From Porticoccus sp. (GTDB taxonomy: Bacteria > Pseudomonadota > Gammaproteobacteria > Pseudomonadales > Porticoccaceae), in NCBI GenBank assembly GCA_018066715.1, contig JAGPWA010000082.1, forward strand, positions 1-32,148: a stretch of 32,148 nt of DNA. Reading direction: 5' to 3'. Shown piece by piece: positions 14,808 through 23,225 of the stretch. The notes under the pieces are model-generated. The model had not been told where the DNA came from. It ran no database searches and was given only the letters and a program-made list of their open reading frames with translations. Within the stretch, counting starts at the first letter, position 1, and each line of letters begins with the position of its first letter. The position numbers and the translations under genes were made by a program.

Positions 14808-15233
14808 CTAGCGAACCACTAACACCGAAATAGGCGCAAAGAGAGATACCTGATGACTTAACGTACCCAGCCCTTGCTCTCCTTTGTTAAAGGTTCGTGA
14901 TGTCATCACGATCAAATCAATATTCTTTTCTTGAGAAAATTTTATAATTTCCTGCGCTCTTTTACCAACGAGAATAGTTATCTCAATAGGGACGCCAACA
15001 AAGTCCGTTTTAAACCGATGCTGCCAATCACTCAACTTCTGATTAGCCTTTTCCGCTAACTTCAAATAGAAATCTTCTATCTCCTCATCAGCATCATCGC
15101 CCACTTTTTCAACGACATGTAACAACTGAACACTGCCATGATTTTGTGAAGCCATGGTTAATGCTGTATGAATGGAGAGTTCGCTTTTATCCGCTAAATC
15201 TGTAGGTACCAGAATATTCTTATACATCATCAA
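14808..15233 (-). CDS. Universal stress protein (UspA family)
   Basis: A 141-residue single-domain Usp. It opens with YKNILVPTDLADKSELSIHTAL, contains DLIVMTSRTF and ends with PISVLVVR, all family marks. The ATP-binding signature (G-2x-G-9x-G-S/T) is not clear, because the segment reads SRTFNKGEQGLGTLSHQV, so nucleotide binding is uncertain. Three ATGs occur in a row at the start; CAGGA lies upstream. A perfect 7-bp hairpin (15257-15275) lies in the leader. The protein is cytoplasmic, with a general stress role inferred only from the family. Confidence 0.9.
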   Translation of the reverse strand: MMMYKNILVPTDLADKSELSIHTALTMASQNHGSVQLLHVVEKVGDDADEEIEDFYLKLAEKANQKLSDWQHRFKTDFVGVPIEITILVGKRAQEIIKFSQEKNIDLIVMTSRTFNKGEQGLGTLSHQVSLFAPISVLVVR

Positions 15234-15256
15234 ATCCTGTCAAAAGTTTTTTGCAG

Positions 15257-15275
15257 AGTGCACCGAGAGTGCACT
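15257..15275 (-). promoter_or_regulatory. Perfect inverted repeat in the usp leader
   Basis: AGTGCAC (15257-15263) and GTGCACT (15269-15275) form a 7-bp palindrome with a 5-base spacer, about 24 bases before the usp start. It could be an operator or an RNA hairpin; no regulator is identified. Confidence 0.4.
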
Positions 15276-15426
15276 AAAAGAATAGACCCAGATGTTGACG
15301 CATTCAATATTAGGCAACTTATTTTATAAATAGCTTTAGCCTTGGTCAGATAGCGTACACCTTCTCTAACACGCTAAGATGTGATGAACTATTTTTACAC
15401 CAACAAAATACCTAGGGGTGACGACG

Positions 15427-16434
15427 ATGAAAGCAGTAGTACTGAAAGAGCTAGGAGGGCCGGAGCAGCTACACATTCAAGACGTGGATACACCGTCACC
15501 CAATACTGGTGAAGTCAGGGTAAAACTACAGACTTCTGCACTTAATCGCCGTGACTATTGGATCACCAACGGGCAATACCCTGGCATGCAACTACCCTGT
15601 ATTACAGGGTCTGATGGTGCGGGCATTGTAGATAGGGTCGGCGAGGGCGTAGACACCCACCTTATCGGGCAAGAAGTTGTCCTTTACCCCGCCCGGGCGT
15701 GGGGAGAAAATGAAGACTATTTCGGTCCTGATTTTCGTGTTCTTGGCATGCCAGACCAAGGCACTTTTGCTGAATATATCTGTACACCATGGACAGATAT
15801 CCACAGAAAACCTGAACACCTGAGCTGGGAACAAGCGGCGGCAATACCACTGGCTGGGCTGACATCCTGGCGGGCCGTGGTTACTCAGGCTAACGTCAAA
15901 TCTGGTGACAAAGTGCTTATTACCGGTGCGGGCAGCGGGGTCTCCACCTTTGCCATCCTTTGGTGCGTTAATCTAGGCGCTGAGGTTTATGTGAGCACCA
16001 GTAGTGAAGAAAAACTGGAAGCGGCCAAAGCATTAGGCGCCGTGGCTGGAGAAAACTACAACGATCCCGAGTGTTACAAAAAACTTCGACAGCAGTCCGG
16101 TGGATTTAATGCCGTTATCGACAGTGCAGGAGGCGATGCTCTGAACAGCATTTTGAATACCCTTTTACCCGCAGGACGCTTTGTGTTTTTTGGATCAACC
16201 CTCGGCAATCCTGACAAAGGTCTCCCCCTTGCCAAGATCTTCTTTCAACACATCCGTATTCAGGGCACAACGATGGGTAGCAATGCTGAATTTGAAGCCA
16301 TGTTGAATTTTCTAAGCGATAAAAAAATTGAACCCGTCATTGACCGAGTGTTGCCTTTATCAAAAGCAGTGGAAGCACACAAGTTGATGGAAAGCTTTAG
16401 TCATACTGGCAAGATAGTATTGAAAAATACCTAA
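15427..16434 (+). CDS. Zinc-independent medium-chain dehydrogenase (quinone oxidoreductase-like)
   Basis: The 335-residue product belongs to the MDR superfamily. The GroES-like N-terminal domain has LNRRDYWITNGQYP and TGSDGAGIVDRVGEGVD. The Rossmann domain has the nucleotide-binding LITGAGSGVSTFAI, and AAKALGA. The zinc-ligand cysteines of alcohol dehydrogenases are absent, which suggests an NAD(P)H quinone- or enone-reducing enzyme. The start is the ATG at 15427, because AGGGGTGA lies seven bases upstream; a GTG three codons earlier sits inside that Shine-Dalgarno. The substrate is unknown. It is followed at a distance by the second SNF transporter. Confidence 0.88.
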   Translation: MKAVVLKELGGPEQLHIQDVDTPSPNTGEVRVKLQTSALNRRDYWITNGQYPGMQLPCITGSDGAGIVDRVGEGVDTHLIGQEVVLYPARAWGENEDYFGPDFRVLGMPDQGTFAEYICTPWTDIHRKPEHLSWEQAAAIPLAGLTSWRAVVTQANVKSGDKVLITGAGSGVSTFAILWCVNLGAEVYVSTSSEEKLEAAKALGAVAGENYNDPECYKKLRQQSGGFNAVIDSAGGDALNSILNTLLPAGRFVFFGSTLGNPDKGLPLAKIFFQHIRIQGTTMGSNAEFEAMLNFLSDKKIEPVIDRVLPLSKAVEAHKLMESFSHTGKIVLKNT

Positions 16435-16551
16435 TCAGTGACCACGGTAAGAAGGCTTATTTATTTCCCTACACTTATTTTCTCTAGACTTGTTTTTCTA
16501 AAGATTCCAAAACAGTAACATAGGCCCGATGACAAATAGAGATCAGCGCCA

Positions 16552-17904
16552 ATGAGTTCCCCCAGAGGACAGTTTTCATCAAAAACCGGTTTTATACTGG
16601 CAGCCTCCGGCTCCGCTGTGGGCTTGGGCAATATCTGGGGGTTTCCTACCAATGCTGCAGAAAATGGTGGTGGCGCCTTTGTACTGATTTACTTCGTATT
16701 GGCATTCTGTCTCGCATACCCAGCCCTGATGGCCGAGCTAATTATTGGTCGGCATACCAAATCCAATATGGTCAGTGCATTGCAAAAAATATCGACGGGA
16801 GCAATTGCGAAAAATATTGGCAAACTGACTGGCTTCTATGGGGTTATTATTGCCACGCTGATCCTCAGTTTTTACAGTATTGTCGCGGGCTGGATGCTGG
16901 CATTTCTGCTAGAACCCTTATCAACAGTAACAGGTCTGTCTGACGTTTCTATTTGGCTGACCGAATTTGGTAATACGCGCAATATCATTTTTAGTGCCGT
17001 ATTTATAATACTGACGACTACCGTTATTAGCGCAGGCGTTGAACATGGCATCGAAAAATGGTCCTGCCGTTTAATGCCATCCATGTTACTGCTCATGGCC
17101 TGCTTGATTGTATACGTGATGTTTCAAGACGGCGCCATAGAAGGGCTCAAAGTCTATCTACTACCAGACTTCCGACAAATAGGGGATCCACAGCTGATTG
17201 CCAGCGCGATGGGGCAGGCATTCTTTTCCCTCTCCCTCGGCGTCGGTACCATGCTGATCTACGGGTCCTATTTAAGTCCCGATGAAAACCTACCCGCCAT
17301 GGGAGCCATTGTTACTATTGTTGATTCATCGATTGCCTTCCTGGCAGGGTTACTCGTGTTACCCGCTCTATTCGTCGCCCAACAACAGGGTGTCACCATT
17401 TATAACGAGGCAGGTAATCTGATTGCGGGGCCAGACCTGATTTTTCAAACATTGCCTACCCTTTTTCACAGTATGGGAGCTATTGGTATTCCCATCGCTC
17501 TGGTTTTCTTTTGCCTGATGACCATTGCTGCGCTGACCTCCTCCATATCGATGCTGGAAGTTCCCGTTTCTTATACCATCGAAAACCACGGAACAAGCCG
17601 CCATACTGCGGCTTGGTTAATTGGTGTTGTTGTCTTTGTACTCAGCAGCTTAATCGCTCTAAATTTTGACAGGCTATTTAGCGTTGTCGTAACGCTCACC
17701 ACCGAATACAGCCAGCCACTACTGGGGCTCATGCTATGTATTTTTGCTACCTGGGTGTGGCACAGAGATAAGATGCTAGCTGAAATTCGCAGTGGACACC
17801 CACAGGTGGAGCAATCATTGTTTTGGAAAATATGGCCAGGTTATGTGCGCTTCTGCTGCCCAGTACTTATTCTCCTGATGTTTGTGCAGAACATATTGAA
17901 TTAA
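16552..17904 (+). CDS. Sodium-dependent SNF-family transporter (second copy)
   Basis: A 450-residue integral membrane protein of the neurotransmitter:sodium symporter family. Transmembrane segment 1 holds SGSAVGLGNIWGFPTNAAEN, equivalent to the segment in the paralogue at 4348-5748, though with GFPTN where that has KFPYI, a change in the substrate/ion region that may alter specificity. About 11 hydrophobic segments are visible. Substrate unknown. It is convergent with the HNH gene. No terminator was seen between the two genes, which are 22 bases apart. Confidence 0.92.
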   Translation: MSSPRGQFSSKTGFILAASGSAVGLGNIWGFPTNAAENGGGAFVLIYFVLAFCLAYPALMAELIIGRHTKSNMVSALQKISTGAIAKNIGKLTGFYGVIIATLILSFYSIVAGWMLAFLLEPLSTVTGLSDVSIWLTEFGNTRNIIFSAVFIILTTTVISAGVEHGIEKWSCRLMPSMLLLMACLIVYVMFQDGAIEGLKVYLLPDFRQIGDPQLIASAMGQAFFSLSLGVGTMLIYGSYLSPDENLPAMGAIVTIVDSSIAFLAGLLVLPALFVAQQQGVTIYNEAGNLIAGPDLIFQTLPTLFHSMGAIGIPIALVFFCLMTIAALTSSISMLEVPVSYTIENHGTSRHTAAWLIGVVVFVLSSLIALNFDRLFSVVVTLTTEYSQPLLGLMLCIFATWVWHRDKMLAEIRSGHPQVEQSLFWKIWPGYVRFCCPVLILLMFVQNILN

Positions 17905-17926
17905 TGACCAGGAACAGCACGTCCAA

Positions 17927-18490
17927 TTATAACCAGCGAGAGTTCTTGGAAAACTGACTTCGCAAAAACTCCATCTGATCCCCAAGAATACGGCGGGAAT
18001 TTATCAGCGCCAAATACTCAGCATTATTGGGCCTATAAGGTAGCGCCACCAACTCCATGCTGAGTTCTTCAAGTAAATAATTAGCCTTATGTTGATTGCA
18101 GCGCCGACAAGCTGCAACCACATTTTCCCATTTATCATCACCACCCCGAGACGTAGGTACAATATGGTCACGAGTCAGCTGACCTGAAGGAAGCTGCCGA
18201 GAGCAATACATACAAAGGTGCCCATCCCTGGCAAACAGGGCAGGATTATTGAGCGGATAGGTGGTACGTGGTCTGGCTAGATACTCACCGCCACAGGCAA
18301 TAATACTTGGCAACACAACCTGAGACTGCGTCCCCTCAGCTCGGGAATGACCTCCCTTCACCATTTTCACCACATCACCCAACGTCCAAACGACCATGTC
18401 CCTTGCGAAAAGACACACCGCCTCCTGCCAGAGAAGCCATTCAATCGGCTGACCCGCCATGTTGAGTCGCAAGATCCTAGGTTGCACCAC
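17927..18490 (-). CDS. HNH endonuclease family protein
   Basis: The 187-residue product has a Zn-binding HNH module: Cys93-x2-Cys96 (LCMYCSRQL), the catalytic-type Asp108-His109 (TRDHIVPTSRGG), Asn123 (WENVV) and Cys128-x2-Cys131-Asn132 (ACRRCNQHK). This chromosomal family starts with a conserved R-I-L-R-L-N-x-A-G-Q-P-x-E-W and is widespread in gammaproteobacteria, with no known function. GTG at 18490 is the likely start because GGAGG lies six bases before it and the conserved N-terminus begins just after; an internal ATG would cut into it. A plausible promoter lies at 18516-18543. Confidence 0.88.
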   Translation of the reverse strand: MVQPRILRLNMAGQPIEWLLWQEAVCLFARDMVVWTLGDVVKMVKGGHSRAEGTQSQVVLPSIIACGGEYLARPRTTYPLNNPALFARDGHLCMYCSRQLPSGQLTRDHIVPTSRGGDDKWENVVAACRRCNQHKANYLLEELSMELVALPYRPNNAEYLALINSRRILGDQMEFLRSQFSKNSRWL

Positions 18491-18515
18491 TATGCACCTC
18501 CACCAATATGTACCC

Positions 18516-18543
18516 CCATTAGAGCGTCATATTCATTTGACAA
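18516..18543 (-). promoter_or_regulatory. Possible promoter of the HNH gene
   Basis: Read on the minus strand, TTGTCA (18538-18543) is 16 bases before TAATGG (18516-18521), upstream of the GTG start. This lets the HNH gene be transcribed independently of the RNA candidate upstream. Confidence 0.4.
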
Positions 18544-18606
18544 CACGGGCCCCCAAAACACTGGGTTTTAAAACAGAAAGAATGAAAACTGCGAGCCCTA
18601 AGAAGC

Positions 18607-18636
18607 AAAAACCCCATCAATTTGGATTGATAGGGT
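18607..18636 (-). terminator. Intrinsic terminator on the minus strand
   Basis: On the minus strand the stem ACCC-ATCAAT / ATTGAT-GGGT (plus-strand arms 18611-18621 and 18626-18636, one mismatch, 4-base loop) ends in GGGG and runs into TTTTT (18607-18611). Good hairpin, short U-tract. It would end the RNA candidate that starts near 18765. Confidence 0.7.
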
Positions 18637-18765
18637 CTGAAATGAGAGGGGGAGAGAAAGTTACACCGCTGCATTCTTTTATGCCGGAGATAACTAAAAT
18701 GTAGGCTAACCAACCAGTTTATTTCACAACTGTTGAAGGCTTACTCTCCCTTAAAGAGTGTAGTT
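18607..18765 (-). ncRNA. Candidate small RNA of about 160 bases with own promoter and terminator
   Basis: No ORF with a credible start is seen, but the unit is bounded by a strong promoter (18772-18799) and an intrinsic terminator (18607-18636) on the minus strand. Inside is a short stem (ACTCT/AGAGT with TTAAGGG between them) and, just before the terminator, an unpaired CU-rich run (TTTCTCTCCCCCTCTC) of the kind that binds ribosome binding sites. It may be a trans-acting sRNA. The alternative is an attenuated leader of the HNH gene. I recognise no named RNA family. Confidence 0.5.
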
Positions 18766-18771
18766 GCCACC

Positions 18772-18799
18772 ATCATAACCCGGAGAGGACTACTGTCAA
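18772..18799 (-). promoter_or_regulatory. Near-consensus sigma-70 promoter
   Basis: Minus-strand TTGACA (18794-18799), a 16-base spacer, then TATGAT (18772-18777). The expected start is near 18765. This is the best promoter match in the region and has no ORF directly downstream. Confidence 0.65.
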
Positions 18800-18815
18800 G
18801 CTGAGGAATTCAGAC

Positions 18816-18852
18816 AAAATAAAGCCCTGATACATAGGCGTATCAGGGCTTT
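18816..18852 (-). terminator. Strong intrinsic terminator of the Rsm-like RNA
   Basis: AAAGCCCTGATAC (18821-18833) and GTATCAGGGCTTT (18840-18852) form a perfect 13-bp stem with a 6-base loop. On the minus strand it continues ATTTTG, a better U-tract than on the plus strand (TTTAAGG). Confidence 0.85.
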
Positions 18853-18975
18853 AAGGCAGTACAGGAACATGCTATCCGTTTATGGACTAAACAACCAACC
18901 ATCCGTGCTATTTCATGGTCTTGCACATCCGTGTGCAGCTGCTTCCATGCGCGAGAGACTATCTCCCTTTTACCT
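18816..18975 (-). ncRNA. Candidate RsmY/RsmZ/CsrB-type small RNA
   Basis: The minus strand carries five A-N-G-G-A-N motifs: AGGGAG (18963-18968), ATGGAA (18943-18948) and three copies of ACGGAT (18927-18932, 18901-18906, 18874-18879), spaced 16-27 bases. The middle one is the hexaloop of a perfect 5-bp hairpin, TGCAC-ACGGAT-GTGCA (18922-18937), the classic CsrA/RsmA binding form; the last follows a GTTTA/TAAAC stem as a single-stranded linker. A strong terminator (18816-18852) closes the unit. An 18-bp palindrome like a GacA/UvrY box lies upstream (19008-19025). Such RNAs titrate RsmA/CsrA. The 5' end is not determined and no clear -10 was found. Confidence 0.6.
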
Positions 18976-19007
18976 ATTTGGTACTACTGGGTATTTTCTG
19001 TTTTTGG

Positions 19008-19025
19008 TGTAGGAAATAGCCTACA
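19008..19025. promoter_or_regulatory. GacA/UvrY-like palindrome
   Basis: TGTAGG-N6-CCTACA is a perfect 6-bp inverted repeat with 6-base spacing. The published Gac box for rsm/csr RNA genes is TGTAAG-N6-CTTACA, so this differs only at one symmetrical position. It lies about 40 bases upstream of the first GGA motif, on the correct side, and 20 bases before the possible xseB promoter. Confidence 0.55.
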
Positions 19026-19044
19026 AACATACACCCTGATAAAA

Positions 19045-19073
19045 TTGACCCACCACTATGGCTCAGTTAGTGT
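19045..19073 (+). promoter_or_regulatory. Possible xseB-ispA-dxs promoter
   Basis: TTGACC (19045-19050), 17-base spacer, TAGTGT (19068-19073). It would give a leader of about 20 bases to the xseB start. The -35 is good, the -10 moderate. Confidence 0.45.
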
Positions 19074-19100
19074 GGCACCTTAATTTTTGGAGAGAATACC

Positions 19101-19334
19101 GTGGCAGCTCGGAAAAAATCTGTTGATTTTGAACATAAACTCAGTCAACTGGAAATACTGGTCAGCGAAATGGAAAAGGGCTCACTAAGTCTTGAGGATT
19201 CACTCAAAGCCTTTGAAGATGGCATCAAGATTACTCGTGAATGCCAACAAGCACTCAAAGATGCCGAACAAAAAGTTGAAATGCTGACCCGAGACTCCGC
19301 TCAACCGACCCCCTTTGAGCCTGAGAACGAGTAA
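19101..19334 (+). CDS. xseB: Exodeoxyribonuclease VII small subunit
   Basis: The 77-residue product is the coiled-coil small subunit of ExoVII, which with XseA degrades single-stranded DNA. Family features are FEHKLSQLEILVSEMEKGSLSLEDSLKAFEDGI and the acidic tail. The start is GTG, with GGAGAG upstream. The TAA overlaps the ispA ATG by one base (TAATG at 19332-19336), so the pair is translationally coupled. The xseB-ispA-dxs order is common in gammaproteobacteria. xseA is not in the window. Confidence 0.95.
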   Translation: MAARKKSVDFEHKLSQLEILVSEMEKGSLSLEDSLKAFEDGIKITRECQQALKDAEQKVEMLTRDSAQPTPFEPENE

Positions 19335-20227
19335 TGGGAGATATCCCTTTCTCCAAATTTCTCAGCACTAGCCAGCAACGTGTTGATCGACAATTAGAAA
19401 CGTTACTTTCTGATAATGAGGGGCCTGCAAGCCAGTTATTCGCTGCGCTCCGATACAGTGTATTCAGTGGCGGGAAGCGTATACGACCAGTACTGGCCTA
19501 CGCGGCCGCCCACGCCCTCGAAAGTATTAATCAGGACACTGACCGTGTAGCTGCTGCCATAGAACTCGTCCACGCCTACTCTTTAATTCACGATGATCTA
19601 CCGGCAATGGATGACGATGATTTGCGGCGGGGAAAACCCACCTGTCATATCGCATTCAATGAAGCCACCGCTATTCTTGCTGGCGATGCTTTGCAAACAC
19701 TGGCTTTCGAACAACTGACAACGTTAGAGAACACATCACCGGAAACAACCTTACGCATCATTGCATCTCTGGCAAAAGCTGCGGGTGTACAAGGCATGGT
19801 CGCAGGACAAGCTATCGATATTGCTGCCGTCAATGGAACGCCAACACTGGAAGAACTGGAGCACATGCACCGCCAGAAAACAGGTGCCATGATCGTTGCC
19901 AGTATCACCATGGGCGCCCTGTCCACAGGAAAGGCAACCGAACAACAACTAGACTCCCTGACAAGCTATGGCGAAGCAATCGGTCTTGCCTTCCAGGTAC
20001 AGGATGACATCCTCGATGTGACTGCCAATACAGCTATGCTTGGGAAACAGCAGGGGGCAGACCAAGCGATGAACAAGCCAACCTATACCAGCCTACTCGG
20101 CCTGGATGGTGCAAGAGAAAAGGCAACACAACTGCAAAAAGATGCGCTCGACGCACTATCCGATTTTGACCAGCATGCCGATCAGCTTAGAGCGATTGCC
20201 GATTACATTGTAAATCGTAACTACTGA
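19334..20227 (+). CDS. ispA: Farnesyl diphosphate synthase
   Basis: The 297-residue enzyme condenses isopentenyl diphosphate with allylic diphosphates to make farnesyl diphosphate for quinones, undecaprenol and other isoprenoids. It has the two aspartate-rich Mg2+ sites: DDLPAMDDDD at 87-96 (chain-length region LIHDDLP) and QDDILD at 223-228. GGKRIRP is at 46-52. The gene is coupled to xseB and followed by dxs after about 100 bases. Full length, no defects seen. Confidence 0.96.
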   Translation: MGDIPFSKFLSTSQQRVDRQLETLLSDNEGPASQLFAALRYSVFSGGKRIRPVLAYAAAHALESINQDTDRVAAAIELVHAYSLIHDDLPAMDDDDLRRGKPTCHIAFNEATAILAGDALQTLAFEQLTTLENTSPETTLRIIASLAKAAGVQGMVAGQAIDIAAVNGTPTLEELEHMHRQKTGAMIVASITMGALSTGKATEQQLDSLTSYGEAIGLAFQVQDDILDVTANTAMLGKQQGADQAMNKPTYTSLLGLDGAREKATQLQKDALDALSDFDQHADQLRAIADYIVNRNY

Positions 20228-20329
20228 TGATGATTTTTTAACCGCTCCACCAGCTAAATACACCTACCCCCAGAGTCTATAGGGTCATTTTCGTGTAACA
20301 TTGCTCCCCTTATTCTGGATTCCATCTGC

Positions 20330-22264
20330 ATGGCAAAAACCTTTAACGACATACCGCTTATTCGCCCCGAAACACCGTTGCTCGATACTATCGACAACCC
20401 GTTCCACCTCCGGGAGCTAGAAGAAGATCAACTGCTGACACTCGCGGATGAGCTGCGGTCGTACCTGCTTTACAGCGTTGGTAAAAGCGGTGGTCACTTT
20501 GGTGCCGGACTTGGCACTGTAGAGTTAACTATTGCCCTGCATTATATTTTCAACACCCCCCACGACCACTTGGTATGGGATGTTGGACACCAAGCCTATC
20601 CTCACAAAATCTTGACTGGCCGAAGGGATCAAATGCTCACTATCCGACAGGCTGAAGGCTTGTCCGCATTTCCCAAGCGCGATGAAAGTGAATACGACAC
20701 CTTTGGCGTCGGGCATTCAAGCACCTCGATCAGTGCCGCCCTAGGTATGGCACTGGGTGCCGCTATGAATGGAAAAGACAGTAAAGCTGTAGCCGTTATC
20801 GGTGATGGGGCCATGACCGCAGGTTTAGCCTTTGAAGCGCTCAACCACGCCGCCCACACCGATGCAGACTTACTGGTCTTACTGAACGACAACAACATGT
20901 CTATCTCCCACAATGTAGGCGGACTAGCGACCTATTTCTCCAAACTATGGTCCAGCCGTTTTTACAACACCATTCGTGAAGGCGGGAAAAAGGTATTGAG
21001 GTCAGTGCCCTCGGCTGCCACCTTTGTCAGAAAAACAGAAGAACACTTAAAAGCTATGGTAGCCCCGGGAATTGTCTTCGAAGAGTTGGGGTTCAACTAT
21101 ATTGGCCCCATCGATGGCCATAATCTTCCCCTATTAGTGCAAACACTGCGCAATCTGAAAGCGCTCTCTGGACCAATTTTACTTCACACCATTACTCGCA
21201 AGGGTAAAGGGTTTGCTCCTGCGGAAGCAGACCCGGTGGGTTATCACGCCCTCAATAAAATCGAGCCAAAAAACAAACCAAAAGTTGCCGTACCTCAGCC
21301 AGCTGCTGTCGTCAGTCCACCGAAACAGAAATACCAACAGGTGTTTGGTAGCTGGCTCTGTGATATGGCGGAGAGAGAACCGCGGCTAGTCGGTATTACC
21401 CCAGCCATGTGCGAGGGGTCTGGAATGGTCGAGTTTGCCAAACGCTTTCCAGACCAATTCCACGACGTGGCTATCGCAGAACAGCACGCTGTCACCTTGG
21501 CCGCTGGCTTGGCCTGCGAAGGTATAAAACCCGTTGTTGCTATCTATTCAACTTTTTTGCAGCGGGCCTACGATCAACTTATCCATGATGTAGCACTACA
21601 GAATTTGGATGTTTTATTTGGTATTGACCGGGCAGGCCTGGTGGGCGAAGACGGCCCCAGCCATGCAGGTAGTTTTGATCTGACCTACCTACGCTGTATC
21701 CCCAACATGATGGTAATGACGCCTTCTGATGAAAATGAAACCCGGCAAATGCTCTATACCGGATTTATACATAAAGGCCCCGCTGCTGTTCGCTACCCCC
21801 GAGGAACAGGCCCCGGCACGACCATTGAAAAAGATATGACGGCTCTACCTATTGGTAAAGGCCTCATACGTAGAGAAGGCAATCAAATAGCCATTCTCAA
21901 CTTTGGCACCCTGCTCCCAGCAGCATTAGCAACGGCAGACGAACTCAATGCTACAGTTGCCGATATGCGGTTTGTGAAACCATTGGATACAGGGCTGATC
22001 AATCAATTGGCATCAGAACATAGTCTTCTGGTGACGCTTGAGGAGAATACAATCCAAGGTGGTGCCGGTGCGGCCGTGAGTGAATATCTCGCATCCATGG
22101 GAATTGTGGTTCCCGTTCTACACCTTGGACTGCCAGACAAATTTGTTGATCACGGTAACCACCAGCAACAGCTGGCAGCAACCGGACTGGATACAGCGTC
22201 AGTTAGGCATGCCATTGAACAACGGCTTAGCGAACTAGAAAGTATTCACGGCGTGGTTTCCTAA
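20330..22264 (+). CDS. dxs: 1-deoxy-D-xylulose-5-phosphate synthase
   Basis: DXS makes the first intermediate of the MEP pathway from pyruvate and glyceraldehyde 3-phosphate, using thiamine diphosphate. The 644-residue protein has [12 protein letters not shown] at 55-66, the TPP motif GDGAMTAG (158-165) to NDNNMSIS, a catalytic-region segment [17 protein letters not shown], and [16 protein letters not shown] transketolase C-terminal domain ends the protein. It follows ispA, so two isoprenoid steps are grouped. A weak ribosome binding site precedes the ATG. Confidence 0.97.
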   Translation: MAKTFNDIPLIRPETPLLDTIDNPFHLRELEEDQLLTLADELRSYLLYSVGKSGGHFGAGLGTVELTIALHYIFNTPHDHLVWDVGHQAYPHKILTGRRDQMLTIRQAEGLSAFPKRDESEYDTFGVGHSSTSISAALGMALGAAMNGKDSKAVAVIGDGAMTAGLAFEALNHAAHTDADLLVLLNDNNMSISHNVGGLATYFSKLWSSRFYNTIREGGKKVLRSVPSAATFVRKTEEHLKAMVAPGIVFEELGFNYIGPIDGHNLPLLVQTLRNLKALSGPILLHTITRKGKGFAPAEADPVGYHALNKIEPKNKPKVAVPQPAAVVSPPKQKYQQVFGSWLCDMAEREPRLVGITPAMCEGSGMVEFAKRFPDQFHDVAIAEQHAVTLAAGLACEGIKPVVAIYSTFLQRAYDQLIHDVALQNLDVLFGIDRAGLVGEDGPSHAGSFDLTYLRCIPNMMVMTPSDENETRQMLYTGFIHKGPAAVRYPRGTGPGTTIEKDMTALPIGKGLIRREGNQIAILNFGTLLPAALATADELNATVADMRFVKPLDTGLINQLASEHSLLVTLEENTIQGGAGAAVSEYLASMGIVVPVLHLGLPDKFVDHGNHQQQLAATGLDTASVRHAIEQRLSELESIHGVVS

Positions 22265-22307
22265 ACGAACCCCGCCTAACCCCCTGACTCGCACTGAAGA
22301 TAAAAAC

Positions 22308-23138
22308 CTACGTGCCGGGTTGCTGAGCTAACTTGGCCATCTCAGCCAAACTTTGCCCGAGCTGTCCAGCACCACCCAACCCCCAACCACCATCCACAGG
22401 TAGTACAGCGCCATTAATATAGCTGGCTATATCAGAGGCTATAAATAAAGCGGCATTGGCCATATCCTCAACCGTACCCTGTCGCTTCAGAGGTACAGAG
22501 TCGATCACCCTTTGGGCACCCAAAGATCCGGCAGGAGCCAACCTCTTCATACCCTCGGTACCTTCAATGGGGCCAGGCACCAGAGAATTCACGCGAATCC
22601 CTTCCGGCCCCCACTCCATTGCTGTGGTGCGAGTCAGCATATCCACCCCGGCTTTTGCGGCACAAACATGTGCCTGCATTTCCATGGGGATGAAGGCTTG
22701 GGGAGCAGAGATATTAATAATACTGGCCCCCGGCTTTCTCAGGTAGTCATAGCAGTAACGAAGCACATTAAAGGTGCCCAGCAGATCAATATCCACAACG
22801 GCTTTAAACGCATTGGCCGACATTTCGTTAGCAGCAGCGGGAAAATTACCGGCTGCGCCCGAGACCAGGACATCAATAGGCCCTAGCTCACGATGAGCCT
22901 GTTCAAATACTACCTTGAGTCTATCCACATCACGCACATCAGCAGCAAAGCCCATAACCTGACCACCTTGTTGCTTCAGTGCCTCAATGGCGGCATCTAC
23001 TTTATCCTGGGAACGGCTCATCACGGCCAACGTCGCACCTGCCTTGGCAAAACCCTGAGCAATGCCAAGGTTGATACCACTGGTACCCCCGGCCACAAAT
23101 ACGACCTTGTCACGATAATCAAACTGACACTGAGACAT
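22308..23138 (-). CDS. Short-chain dehydrogenase, 2,4-dienoyl-CoA reductase (DECR2)-like
   Basis: A 276-residue SDR-family protein. The nucleotide-binding GGTSGINLG is near the N-terminus, followed by the AADVRD and SGAAGN segments. The catalytic YxxxK is not present in its usual form: the segment reads QAHVCAAKAGVDML, as in the DECR subgroup (peroxisomal DECR2 has a similar H..SAKA). Also DECR-like are EWGPEGIRVNSLVPGPIEGTEG and the DGGWGL tail. The reaction is probably NADPH-dependent reduction of a 2,4-dienoyl-CoA or a related acyl-CoA in fatty acid breakdown, but other SDR substrates are possible. Confidence 0.85.
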   Translation of the reverse strand: MSQCQFDYRDKVVFVAGGTSGINLGIAQGFAKAGATLAVMSRSQDKVDAAIEALKQQGGQVMGFAADVRDVDRLKVVFEQAHRELGPIDVLVSGAAGNFPAAANEMSANAFKAVVDIDLLGTFNVLRYCYDYLRKPGASIINISAPQAFIPMEMQAHVCAAKAGVDMLTRTTAMEWGPEGIRVNSLVPGPIEGTEGMKRLAPAGSLGAQRVIDSVPLKRQGTVEDMANAALFIASDIASYINGAVLPVDGGWGLGGAGQLGQSLAEMAKLAQQPGT

Positions 23139-23225
23139 AATTTCCTCTGGCTATCAGCCATCATTGGCAATATTAAATACCGTTACTCTTTAGTACTCAT
23201 GGGGTTGAGAATAATGGAGTTAAAA

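Noticed and set aside
18922-18937. Guanidine-II (mini-ykkC) riboswitch, because of ACGG in hairpin loops
   Set aside because: That class needs two hairpins with ACGR tetraloops closed by C-G, ahead of a gene. Here the perfect stem encloses a hexaloop, the orientation is away from xseB, and a terminator follows.
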